Shown: positions 7,852 through 15,882 of the stretch, piece after piece
How positions within the stretch are numbered: position 1 is the stretch's first letter
How the letters are laid out: every line of letters starts with the position of its first letter
Assembly (NCBI GenBank): GCA_041862375.1
Contig: JBGVTE010000009.1
Location: 1 to 31,827, forward strand
Length of the DNA stretch: 31,827 bases
Reading direction: 5' to 3'
DNA from: WVZL01 sp041862375
GTDB lineage: Bacteria > Acidobacteriota > Aminicenantia > Aminicenantales > Aminicenantaceae
Notes under the pieces: generated by a model
What the model was told of the DNA's origin: nothing
The model's input: the letters and a program-made list of their open reading frames with translations, nothing else
The model's database searches: none
Translations under genes and position numbers: made by a program

Positions 7852-8878
7852 TTTCCTTTAGTACATGTTGGAATAAAGCTGCGACTTCCCCAGCCGATAT
7901 TTTCTTGATGCATTCAATAGTAGGGCATGCTCTCTTGAAACAAAAACTGCATTTCATCTCATGAACAGCAACTTTATCTTTGGCGCTGAAAGGTCCGTTT
8001 CTTTGAGGATTTGTTGGCCCGTAAATACCTACTACAGGCACACCAAAAGCACAAGCAACATGGAGTGCAAAGGTGTCGCCGCTTATAATGACTGATGCCT
8101 GCTTTACCAAAGCCATGACTTCTTTTATTGAGAGGCAGGGAGTAATCGGAATCTGTGTCTTACGGCTTACAAAGAGAGCTAAATCTTTTTCTTTTTCATT
8201 TCCCCACAGAAGGAGAGGGAAAATATCTTCTCTTTTGATTTGATTCCCGAATTCTACCCAATTTTCAGGAAGCCATTGTTTTGTTTCCCATCCAGCTCCC
8301 ACATTAAGAACGATCAGTTTTTTTTCTCCTGTATGTCCGGTTTCCCTGAGCTTGGCTTTTACAGACTCTAACAATTCTTGAGGAATAATGAGAGGGAATT
8401 CATAATTTTCTTCTTTTATCCCTAATTTTGTGAGGAGCCTTAGATTTTTACTGATGACATGAATGTCTTCTGGGATTTCCTCAAGCTTTTCAGTATAGAA
8501 TAGAGAAGCTAGAGGTTCCTTTAGATTTTTTCCTCGAAAACCGATTCTTTTTCGTGAACGAGAGAGAAAGGAAATAAATCCCGATTTTATCAATCCCTGA
8601 AAATCCAGAGCAACTTGATTCCTGTTTTTAATTTTTCTCTTTAGGCGAGAAATTTCCTGCCAGACTTCTTTTGGATTTCCTCTGAGATTTTCTGAATCTA
8701 CTGCGATTACTTTATCGATTCCTGGAACTAAATCGAGAATTTCCTTTCCATTCTTTTCTACTACCCAGGATAATTTCGCTTTGGGAAAATTTTTTCTCAG
8801 AGCAGAGAAAGCCGGCAGGGTATGGACGATGTCTCCCAGGGAGCTGAGTCGTATAATTAAGAAATTATCAAGTTTCAA
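7844..8878 (-). CDS. GT9 heptosyltransferase (WaaC/RfaF-like)
   Basis: This 344-residue family 9 glycosyltransferase opens with FLIIRLSSLGDIVHTLPA, the hallmark of lipopolysaccharide heptosyltransferases. In the C-terminal domain it has LIVLNVGAGWETKQW (about 204-218) and SGDTFALHVACAFGVPVVG (about 273-291), followed by GPTNPQRNGP, for the ADP-heptose site. A Cys-rich tail (CSFCFKRACPTIEC) is common in heptosyltransferases of this type. It should move heptose from ADP-heptose onto lipid A-Kdo at the inner membrane. The start is TTG at 8878, three bases after the rfaE2 stop, with GGATAAG as a weak site. Its position after rfaE1/rfaE2 supports the role; HepI versus HepII cannot be decided. Confidence 0.88.
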   Translation of the reverse strand: MKLDNFLIIRLSSLGDIVHTLPAFSALRKNFPKAKLSWVVEKNGKEILDLVPGIDKVIAVDSENLRGNPKEVWQEISRLKRKIKNRNQVALDFQGLIKSGFISFLSRSRKRIGFRGKNLKEPLASLFYTEKLEEIPEDIHVISKNLRLLTKLGIKEENYEFPLIIPQELLESVKAKLRETGHTGEKKLIVLNVGAGWETKQWLPENWVEFGNQIKREDIFPLLLWGNEKEKDLALFVSRKTQIPITPCLSIKEVMALVKQASVIISGDTFALHVACAFGVPVVGIYGPTNPQRNGPFSAKDKVAVHEMKCSFCFKRACPTIECIKKISAGEVAALFQHVLKENA

Positions 8879-8881
8879 AAC

Positions 8882-9364
8882 TTATCCAATATTTATGAGA
8901 GAAGCTATTCTTTTAATAATATCTGAAGTAGAGTTTATTTTTGCTCCTCCGACTATGGCAATAGAACCGCCATAGCTTTTGACCACTTTTTTTTCTGGGA
9001 CTGTATTTTTTGTGTAATCTGATCCCTTAGCATGAATATCAGGTTCGAGGATAAGTAGGACGTTTTCTACTGTGTTCTCGTTGAAGATCGTGACATAGTC
9101 AACAAATGAAAAAGAAGAAATAATCTCAGCTCGTTCCTTTTGGTCAAGCAAAGGCCTTCCTTTTTCCTTGAGTTTGCGGACAGAAGAATCACTGTTAAGA
9201 GCCACCACAAGAATATCTCCTTTCTCTTTGGCTGCTCTTAGATACCTGATGTGACCGGGATGGATTAAGTCAAAACAACCGTTGGCTAAGACAATTCTTT
9301 TCCCTTTCTTTTTCTTTTCTCGGATTATTTCTTTTAAAAGAGATAGTGACTGTATTTTTTTCAA
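8882..9364 (-). CDS. rfaE2: D-glycero-beta-D-manno-heptose-1-phosphate adenylyltransferase
   Basis: This cytidylyltransferase-fold enzyme has the nucleotide-binding signature GCFDLIHPGHIRYL (HxGH at 35-38 of this start), then VVALNSDSSVRKLKEKGRP and a C-terminal segment matching the HldE adenylyltransferase half. It attaches AMP to heptose-1-phosphate, giving ADP-heptose for the lipopolysaccharide core. The best start is TTG at 9364, two bases past the rfaE1 stop, giving 160 residues. The frame stays open upstream to 9487, but that part reads as nonsense inside rfaE1. The two halves are usually either one HldE protein or separate genes. Here the downstream frame is -1 relative to the kinase, with a run of six A just before the kinase stop. 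Confidence 0.88.
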   Translation of the reverse strand: MKKIQSLSLLKEIIREKKKKGKRIVLANGCFDLIHPGHIRYLRAAKEKGDILVVALNSDSSVRKLKEKGRPLLDQKERAEIISSFSFVDYVTIFNENTVENVLLILEPDIHAKGSDYTKNTVPEKKVVKSYGGSIAIVGGAKINSTSDIIKRIASLINIG

Positions 9365-9366
9365 TT

Positions 9367-10365
9367 TTAAGAAGATATTGTTTTTTGAAGTTCGAGAGGA
9401 GTTATAGTCGCTGTGCCTTTCTTCATCACTACTATGCCACCAGCATAATTGGCAAGCTGAGCAGCCTGCCTGAAAGATGCACCGCACGCTAAAGCCAGAG
9501 TTAGAACGCTTATTACTGTATCACCAGCACCTGTAACATCAACGATGTCGGTTGTTCCCTGAATAGGAATTGAGAAAGGAGTTTTGTCTTTTTCAAAGAG
9601 CATCATTCCCTTTGAGCCTCGTGTTATAAGCAAGGCAGTTGACTGAATCTTTCTTAAAATAATCCTTCCTGCTTTTTTTAGAATATCAGGATTATCATTT
9701 ATTTTTATCCTTAAGGCTTCCTCGACTTCGGGTTCGTTTGGAGTGGCCGCAGTAATTCCTTGGAAATTCAAAAGTCGAAACCGGGAATCAAGAGTTACAG
9801 GGACATTAGCCTTTCGGAACAGAGGAAGAATTTGCTTAAATACATCTTCCTTCACGGAAAAATAATTATAATCAGAAATGAGAAGAGCGAAAGAATCTCT
9901 CACACTCTTGAGATTCTGTTTAATTTTTTGCTTTAGTATTGAATCTTCGGGTACTTTTGTTTCACGGTCGATGCGCAGAATTTGTTGTTTTCTGGTATGC
10001 CCCTCTCCGGCAAGGATTCTGGTCTTGATTGGAGTCTGGTAATTCTTGTCTACAATTATGTATTTAGTCGATATCCCTTTCTTCTGAAGCATGTTTTTGA
10101 TTTTATTTCCTGAATCATCAGCGCCAATGATTCCCACAGGAACAGGTTCTGCTCCCAAAGATTTGAGGTTAAGAATGGAGTTTCCGGCTCCTCCAAGAGA
10201 AAGCTCTTTACTCTGGTATGAGAGAATGAGGACAGGGGCTTCTCTTGAGATACGGCGGGTGTCACCGAAGATGTATTCATCAAGTATAAGATCGCCCCAT
10301 ACTGCAATCTCTTTCTGTGAGAAATTATCAATAATATTTAAAAGATTCTTTGTTTCTTTATCCAT
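9367..10365 (-). CDS. rfaE1: D-glycero-beta-D-manno-heptose-7-phosphate kinase
   Basis: This 332-residue PfkB-family kinase is the N-terminal half of classical HldE. It shows the substrate-side motif LSLGGAGNSILNLKSLGA (about 56-72), the RRISREAPV block near 38-45 and the anion-hole/catalytic signature DVTGAGDT (276-283, base Asp282). It phosphorylates heptose-7-phosphate at C1, the step before the adenylyltransferase. It is first in the minus-strand heptose operon and divergent from the octaheme cytochrome gene, with a 10-bp inverted repeat in the shared upstream region. The stop TAA at 9367-9369 follows an A6 run in the minus-strand sense. Confidence 0.92.
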   Translation of the reverse strand: MDKETKNLLNIIDNFSQKEIAVWGDLILDEYIFGDTRRISREAPVLILSYQSKELSLGGAGNSILNLKSLGAEPVPVGIIGADDSGNKIKNMLQKKGISTKYIIVDKNYQTPIKTRILAGEGHTRKQQILRIDRETKVPEDSILKQKIKQNLKSVRDSFALLISDYNYFSVKEDVFKQILPLFRKANVPVTLDSRFRLLNFQGITAATPNEPEVEEALRIKINDNPDILKKAGRIILRKIQSTALLITRGSKGMMLFEKDKTPFSIPIQGTTDIVDVTGAGDTVISVLTLALACGASFRQAAQLANYAGGIVVMKKGTATITPLELQKTISS

Positions 10366-10482
10366 AGGACTTTTGTGAAAGATTTTTATCAGAAAAGAGA
10401 AAAAAGGTCAAATTCTACGAAATCTGGACATGATGCATTTCATGTGGTATAAACCTCAGCAGTAAGTAAAGTTGTTTCAATG

Positions 10483-10508
10483 TTTCCTCTTTTTATGAAA
10501 AGAGGGAC
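10483..10508. promoter_or_regulatory. Inverted repeat in divergent promoter region
   Basis: CCTCTTTT (10486-10493) and AAAAGAGG (10498-10505) form a perfect eight-base inverted repeat around TATG, extendable by a G-U and a T-A pair. It sits midway between the divergent rfaE1 and octaheme cytochrome genes, where an operator or an RNA hairpin in the cytochrome leader would be expected. No regulator can be named. Confidence 0.4.
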
Positions 10509-10621
10509 ATAATGCTAGAAGGGCTCTACATCTTGAATAGGGGATATTATCTGGCCTTGCTTATTAGAATGATGGCTGTCCTTTCTGTATGGATACTAGA
10601 CAAAACAAAAGGAGAACAAAA

Positions 10622-12124
10622 ATGAAAAGATTTATTCTGCTATCATTTTTAATTGCTCTTTTGTTTGTGATAATTTTTGTATACAGCGGACCAAAAGAGG
10701 AGGAAGAAGTATCTTTGGCACCTCTTAGTGAGAATACTCAAGAATGCATTGAATGTCATGGAAGTTCGACGCCCGGGATAGTAGAAGACTGGATGACAAG
10801 CGAACACGCCCGTGGAACTCCGGCAGCATCTATGGAAGAGCCTCCATTGAAGCGTGAAGTATCAAGCAAAGAAGTGCCTGAAAATTTATTGCATGTTGCA
10901 GTTGGATGCTTTGAATGCCACAGCCTTAATCCAGAACAGCACAGAGACAGTTTTGAACATTTTGGTTTTAATATCAATGTCGTTGTTTCGCCCAATGATT
11001 GTGGCACGTGCCACGAAGAGGAAAGAGGGCAATATTCCAAGAGCAAAAAAGCAAATGCTCTTAAAAATTTGCTGAAAAATCCTTTATACCAAACACTTCT
11101 TGAGTCAATCACAAGCTCGAAAGTTGTGAAGGAAGGAAGAATAAGTCATCTTGCATCAACAGATTACACAAAAGCTGAAACCTGTTATGCCTGTCATGGG
11201 ACCAAAATTGAGCTTAAAGGAGAAAAAATAATAGACACCGACCTTGGAGAAGTGTCAGTTCCAGAGCTTTCAGGATGGCCGAATCAGGGAGTAGGACGAG
11301 ATAATCCCGACGGAAGCAAAGGAGCCTGTACATCCTGTCATCCAAGACACAGTTTCTCTTTAGAAATAGCCCGAAAGCCTGATACCTGTTCCCAGTGTCA
11401 TCTCGAACCGGACATTCCAGCTTGGAATGTTTACAGAGAAAGCAAGCACGGGAATATTTATTATTCAAAAGGAAGCACATGGAATTGGGAGCATATTCCT
11501 TGGGTTGTCGGAAAAGATTTTAAGGCTCCGACATGTGCAGCATGCCATAACAGCCTTCTAACAAATCAAGAAGGAGAGATTGTTGCTGAAAGAAGCCATG
11601 ATTTTGGAGCAAGACTTTGGGTTAGAATATTTGGTCTCATCTATTCGCATCCCCAGCCAAAGAGCGGTCAGACACATATAATCAAACAAAAAGATGGCCT
11701 GCCTCTTCCTGTTGATTTTAAAGGAGTATTGGCGTCTGAATATCTTTTGGATGAGGCGCAGCAGCAAGAACGGCAAGATAAAATGAAGAAAGTCTGCCAG
11801 TCCTGCCATGCTTCAAGTTGGGCTGAAAATCATTTTGCCCGGTTTCATTCTACTCTGGAAGAGGCTGATAAAATGGTAAGGGCGGCTACAGAGCTCATTA
11901 TGGAAGCATGGAACAGCAAATGTGCTGATCCGTCTAATCCTTTTGATGAAGCTGTTGAGCACAGTTGGATAGAACAGTGGTTGTTTTTTGCGAATTCTGT
12001 TCGGTATGCTTCAGCCATGATTGGGCCTGATTATGCTGCTTTTAAGAACGGGTGGTGGAAACTCACGAAAAATCTTCAAGAAATGAATAAGTATATTACT
12101 AGAAATAGGATGATAAAAAAGTGA
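10622..12124 (+). CDS. Octaheme c-type cytochrome, hydroxylamine oxidoreductase (HAO)-like
   Basis: This 500-residue protein has an N-terminal membrane anchor (about 4-21) and eight CXXCH haem sites, starting at C42, C96, C127, C188, C236, C256, C305 and C392. The core GWPNQGVGRDNPDGSKGACTSCHPRHSFSLEIARKP, read here as blocks around haem 5, is characteristic of HAO-family octahaem proteins, as are CSQCHLEPD and YRESKHG. Family members oxidise hydroxylamine or hydrazine, or run in reverse as nitrite/hydroxylamine reductases. In a probable anaerobe the reductive role is more likely, but the Tyr that crosslinks haem P460 cannot be placed by eye. ATG at 10622 has AAGGAG (10609-10614) seven bases upstream, so the frame's earlier ATG at 10589 is rejected. 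No quinol dehydrogenase gene is adjacent. Confidence 0.92.
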   Translation: MKRFILLSFLIALLFVIIFVYSGPKEEEEVSLAPLSENTQECIECHGSSTPGIVEDWMTSEHARGTPAASMEEPPLKREVSSKEVPENLLHVAVGCFECHSLNPEQHRDSFEHFGFNINVVVSPNDCGTCHEEERGQYSKSKKANALKNLLKNPLYQTLLESITSSKVVKEGRISHLASTDYTKAETCYACHGTKIELKGEKIIDTDLGEVSVPELSGWPNQGVGRDNPDGSKGACTSCHPRHSFSLEIARKPDTCSQCHLEPDIPAWNVYRESKHGNIYYSKGSTWNWEHIPWVVGKDFKAPTCAACHNSLLTNQEGEIVAERSHDFGARLWVRIFGLIYSHPQPKSGQTHIIKQKDGLPLPVDFKGVLASEYLLDEAQQQERQDKMKKVCQSCHASSWAENHFARFHSTLEEADKMVRAATELIMEAWNSKCADPSNPFDEAVEHSWIEQWLFFANSVRYASAMIGPDYAAFKNGWWKLTKNLQEMNKYITRNRMIKK

Positions 12125-12136
12125 AAACTTTTATCA
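12111..12136 (+). terminator. Weak hairpin at the end of the cytochrome gene
   Basis: TGATAAAA (12111-12118) pairs perfectly with TTTTATCA (12129-12136) around a ten-base loop. It overlaps the cytochrome stop codon. There is no T tract after it, so termination is only possible; an mRNA 3'-stabilising hairpin is as likely. Confidence 0.3.
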
Positions 12137-12333
12137 GCATTTACCCTCTTTAACACGTAGCTCATAGATATAGAATAGTAGCTTTACTCCTAATGTTTGG
12201 ATTGCATGAAGGGGGAAGTACATCAATTATCTCTTTAATATTTATTATCCTAATGCTATAAGTTATTAGCAGGAAACAAAGGCATGTTTCATTCGCCCTT
12301 CGCCTAGGCAACTAACAGAAAAGCAGTAAAGTC

Positions 12334-13590
12334 ATGAGAAAAAAAATGGTAATTTTATTCATGGCTGGTGTAATAGCTGCTATTTTTTTTATTTTTATCT
12401 CTACAAGTACGCATAAAAAATCTCCTCGAGTATCCTCCAAGGAAGCATTAAAATCCCTGCCTTATTTAACTTGGATTCCAGCGGAAAAAGATATACAAAA
12501 ATCAGGTGTTACTAAATATGACAGAAAGAGAGCTTTTGAAGGTACAAATATATACAACTCCAGGAATCTATCAAAAGCTTATCTTATAGATTTGAATGGA
12601 AATATACTGCATACGTGGTCAGCAAAAGTTACTACAGACGATGAGTGGCATCATGTTCAAGTTTGCGGAAACGGGGACTTATTGGCTATCGTAAAAGATA
12701 GAATGCTTATCAGAATGGACTGGAGTTCTAATATTAAATGGGTAAGTAAAATGCGTTATCACCACGATATTGCTGTTGCTTTAAATGAAGATATCTATTC
12801 TATTGTAAGTGAGCCTGATCTGGCTTTTTATCGTGGTTTACCACTGCCGATCCTCAATAACTCTATCGTAATCATGAACTCAGATGGAGAAATAAAAAGA
12901 AAGATTTCCCTTTTTGATTTATTGAAAGAGGAAGTTCCGCTTAACAGAATCACTGGAATATTTAGCTGGCTGAATAATCCCAAGATCCTGGAAGAAATTA
13001 TAGAGCGAAAGGAAAACAATGATTTTATGCTTAAAGATGGAGATCCTTCAAATATTTTACATACGAACACGATTAAAATCATAGAAAGAGATGTAAATGG
13101 GCTGTGTAAAGGAGGAGATCTTTTGATTTGTGTCTTGAAATTAGACCTTATCGGAATTTTAAATGTTGAAGAAGAAAAAATCATCTGGAAATGGGGACCA
13201 GGAGATATAAGTAACCCGCACAACCCTACATTATTAGAGAATGGAAATATTTTAATTTTTGACAACGGAGTAGATAGAGGATATTCTCGAATTGTAGAGC
13301 TCGATCCATTTAAAAAGGAAATTGTTTGGGAATATAGGGCTGATCCTTCAGAGCACTTTTACTCACAATCAAGAGGATCAAGTCAAAGGCTGCCGAATGG
13401 AAACACTCTTATTACGGAAAGTGACAAAGGCCATGTTTTTGAAGTTTCACATTCAGGAGAGATTGTGTGGGAATTCTATAATCCAGAAATTAAAACGGAT
13501 AAAGGGGAAAGAGCTGCCATTTATCGCATGATAAGAATTATGGATACTGAAAAATATCCATGGCTTGAAGGTCTGAAAAAGCAGTTATAA
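12334..13590 (+). CDS. Arylsulfotransferase-like beta-propeller protein
   Basis: This 418-residue protein has an N-terminal membrane anchor (about 5-24) and a propeller domain of the arylsulfotransferase type. Repeats have the form 'NGNxLxxxxxxxxVxExDxxGxIVWEF'. The block PHNPTLLENGNILIFDNG, then a SRIVELDP turn, is the family's most typical piece. Candidate active-site His residues are in HHDI (143-144), ILHTN (243) and NPHNP (296). Known members move sulfate between phenolic compounds in the periplasm, but many homologues are uncharacterised. It is about 200 bases after the cytochrome gene on the same strand with a poor ribosome site, so it may be a separate unit. ATG at 12346 is an alternative start. 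Confidence 0.8.
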   Translation: MRKKMVILFMAGVIAAIFFIFISTSTHKKSPRVSSKEALKSLPYLTWIPAEKDIQKSGVTKYDRKRAFEGTNIYNSRNLSKAYLIDLNGNILHTWSAKVTTDDEWHHVQVCGNGDLLAIVKDRMLIRMDWSSNIKWVSKMRYHHDIAVALNEDIYSIVSEPDLAFYRGLPLPILNNSIVIMNSDGEIKRKISLFDLLKEEVPLNRITGIFSWLNNPKILEEIIERKENNDFMLKDGDPSNILHTNTIKIIERDVNGLCKGGDLLICVLKLDLIGILNVEEEKIIWKWGPGDISNPHNPTLLENGNILIFDNGVDRGYSRIVELDPFKKEIVWEYRADPSEHFYSQSRGSSQRLPNGNTLITESDKGHVFEVSHSGEIVWEFYNPEIKTDKGERAAIYRMIRIMDTEKYPWLEGLKKQL

Positions 13591-13709
13591 TCTCATCATA
13601 ATCAAATTATGTTTACTTCTCTTAAGGAATAAAAGACAGCTAAGCAGAACCGCTATTTATTAAATAAATTATATGAGAGTAAATGATATAGCCAGGAGGG
13701 GAGGAAAGA

Positions 13710-14234
13710 ATGAGGCTGAATATTAAAAAATTTGTGTCATTGTTACTAATTTTTTCTTTAATGCCACTTTCCTGGAGCTTGGCAGCAAAAGAAAGACGAG
13801 GAGCAGAACTAATCATTCAGAGAATAGAAGGCATACAGTTAAGAGGAGAACTCATCGCAGTTAAGAGAAATTCGCTCTTGTTAATGGAATATGAGTCAGC
13901 AGCAACTCAAGACATTCCATTAGATGAGATTGACGTTATTAGAGTTGTAAAAGAATCAAAGGCTGGCAAATGGACCTTTTATGGATTAATTTTAGGCGGA
14001 GGAATTGGAGCGCTTTCAGGCTATACAGCTGATCCAGATGCACTGCCAAGCCGTGAAGTATCCGCTGTGATTGGTGCAGTAGTCTTTGGTCTTAGCGGCG
14101 CTTTGTTGGGAAAGTTTGTTAGTGAAGCTGCCGGAAAAGATGTGATATTTAGAGTTAGAGGAAGACCTGCCTCAAGAATGGTATCAGAACTAGAATATCT
14201 TCGAAAGAATGCACGAATCACTGATTACAGATAA
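13710..14234 (+). CDS. Exported glycine-zipper protein of unknown function
   Basis: This 174-residue protein has a signal peptide (about 1-25, ending SLAAK). A beta-rich domain (about 33-85, GIQLRGELIAVKRNSLLLM, IPLDEIDVIRVV) follows. Then come two glycine-rich hydrophobic stretches: GLILGGGIGALSGY near 92-105 and VSAVIGAVVFGLSGALLGKFV near 117-137. The first domain resembles small SH3-like or Sm-like folds seen before glycine zippers in envelope proteins; no family name is certain. AGGAGGGGAGG lies just upstream of ATG 13710. The next gene, a GT39-type glycosyltransferase, starts 16 bases downstream, so they are probably cotranscribed. Confidence 0.7.
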   Translation: MRLNIKKFVSLLLIFSLMPLSWSLAAKERRGAELIIQRIEGIQLRGELIAVKRNSLLLMEYESAATQDIPLDEIDVIRVVKESKAGKWTFYGLILGGGIGALSGYTADPDALPSREVSAVIGAVVFGLSGALLGKFVSEAAGKDVIFRVRGRPASRMVSELEYLRKNARITDYR

Positions 14235-14250
14235 GATATAAGGGTAATAA

Positions 14251-15699
14251 ATGGAATTGAGCAGGTTATTGCCAAAGAAATATAATTTTTACCTCATTTT
14301 TATTGTAATCTTTACGCTTCTAATCGTAATAAAATTAAACACATTAACTGCTCCTTTTCACTGGGATGTGATGGGTTATGCGGTCCCGACTACTGAAGCT
14401 GTTTATCATAACGGAGTCCTCATCGATAAATCTTCTCCTATCAATCATCCACCACTTTTTTTTATTGTCCATGCCTTGATATGGAAGATATTTGGAAAAT
14501 CTTTGCTTGTCTCACATCTCTTCAATATTGTTTTGGGCTCACTAGGATTGACATTTCTATTCTTTTTGGCCAAGGAGCTTTATGGAAGCAGAGTGGCTGT
14601 TACAGCGACGCTATTATTGACTTTTAATCAGATATTTTTTTCACAGGTGGGTCAGGTTTATCTCTCAATTGCACTCATGAGCACGGCGATTCTATCAGTA
14701 TATTTCTATCTGAAGAAAAAATATGTGTTGTATATCATTTCAGCATCGCTGATGCTTCTTGTAAAAGAGACATCCGTAGTTGTTCTGATTGCAATCATTG
14801 CCTTCGATTTTCTTATCAATTTATTTAAAAAAGAACGAATTGGAAAAGTCATAAAAAGACTTGCCTTGGCGGCAATACCAGGGATTTCTCTTTTAACCTG
14901 GCTTTTTAGCCATTATCTTGTAACCGGATGGGTTTATAAGACCGAGGATGTTTTTCTCAACGAGGGTAACTATATTTCATTGTTATTTAAGAATTTTATA
15001 AAGCATTTGATTTATGATTCGTCTTTAGAAAACGTCAATAGAGTTAACTGGATTATTTTTTTACTTGTTATAGTATCAACGGTGATTTTTATAAGAAAGA
15101 AAAGTTACAAATATGAAATATTATTTTTATTGATCATAGTTGGAAATGTCGCATTTTTTTCCTTAACTGAAGACCTTCCCCGCTATTTTTTAATTATTTT
15201 TCCCTTTTATTTATTGATGGGCGCAAGAGCTTTAGTGATGCTTGCGAACAGTTTTAAGTATAAAAATATTATACTGATCGCAGTAATAATTTCCATAACC
15301 GTACTATCTGTTATGAATTATCACGGAACAAGAAATACTGATGGATGGAGACTTGAGTCAAACATGGAGTATCTTGATATGGTAAGATTGCATAAAACAG
15401 TTGGCAAATTTATAGAGGCCAAATATCCTCACTGCAAGGTTGCAACAACTTTTCCGCTGATTATTGCCTTCACAGAACCCTGGTATGGATATGTAAAAAA
15501 GCCAATCCAATTAATTACATTTCAAGACATAGAGCACTACAGTGATGTATTGATTGTTTGGTCTTCGCAATCCAGAAATTACGAAGGTATAGACAGGTTT
15601 ATTGAATTGAATAAAAAGCAGTTAAAGGAAATAAGGAATTTTTATTACAGGGGGAAGATTGTTAAAGTATATAAGAAAAAAAGTTATACTGAGCTTTGA
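14251..15699 (+). CDS. GT39/PMT-type membrane glycosyltransferase (ArnT-like)
   Basis: This 482-residue protein has about eleven membrane spans and a soluble C-terminal part from about 370. Near the N-terminus it carries FHWDVMGYAVPTTEAV followed by INHPPLFFIVHALIWKIFG, the first extracytoplasmic loop of GT-C enzymes of the PMT_2/ArnT group. There an Asp (D39 here) acts at the active site. Such enzymes transfer a sugar from a polyprenyl-phosphate donor to protein, lipid A or another envelope acceptor. The acceptor is unknown. AAGGGTAATAA precedes ATG 14251, and the gene is coupled to the glycine-zipper gene upstream. Confidence 0.82.
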   Translation: MELSRLLPKKYNFYLIFIVIFTLLIVIKLNTLTAPFHWDVMGYAVPTTEAVYHNGVLIDKSSPINHPPLFFIVHALIWKIFGKSLLVSHLFNIVLGSLGLTFLFFLAKELYGSRVAVTATLLLTFNQIFFSQVGQVYLSIALMSTAILSVYFYLKKKYVLYIISASLMLLVKETSVVVLIAIIAFDFLINLFKKERIGKVIKRLALAAIPGISLLTWLFSHYLVTGWVYKTEDVFLNEGNYISLLFKNFIKHLIYDSSLENVNRVNWIIFLLVIVSTVIFIRKKSYKYEILFLLIIVGNVAFFSLTEDLPRYFLIIFPFYLLMGARALVMLANSFKYKNIILIAVIISITVLSVMNYHGTRNTDGWRLESNMEYLDMVRLHKTVGKFIEAKYPHCKVATTFPLIIAFTEPWYGYVKKPIQLITFQDIEHYSDVLIVWSSQSRNYEGIDRFIELNKKQLKEIRNFYYRGKIVKVYKKKSYTEL

Positions 15700-15882
15700 T
15701 TGACAGATAAGTATTTACTCTGTATAAATAAATTTCAATACGGAGGCAAATCCCAAAATTTAAGCAAAACTATAATTTTTAAAAGGCCACAAGAATAAAG
15801 TAACCAAAATTTTATAGAATCGAAAATAAAATAGGAAAGATGATAATGTAATTTAATTTTAAAATTATTTAGGAGGTAAAGA

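Noticed and set aside
9371..9386. Canonical -1 slippery heptamer at the rfaE1/rfaE2 junction
   Set aside because: The A6C run is not in the phase needed for an X XXY YYZ tandem shift in the kinase frame, so programmed shifting is only a weak possibility.
9365..9487. N-terminal extension of rfaE2
   Set aside because: It lies wholly inside rfaE1 in another frame and is Cys/Trp-rich nonsense.
10589..10621. Longer N-terminus of the octaheme cytochrome
   Set aside because: ATG 10622 has a well-spaced AAGGAG and begins the membrane anchor; the upstream extension has no ribosome site.
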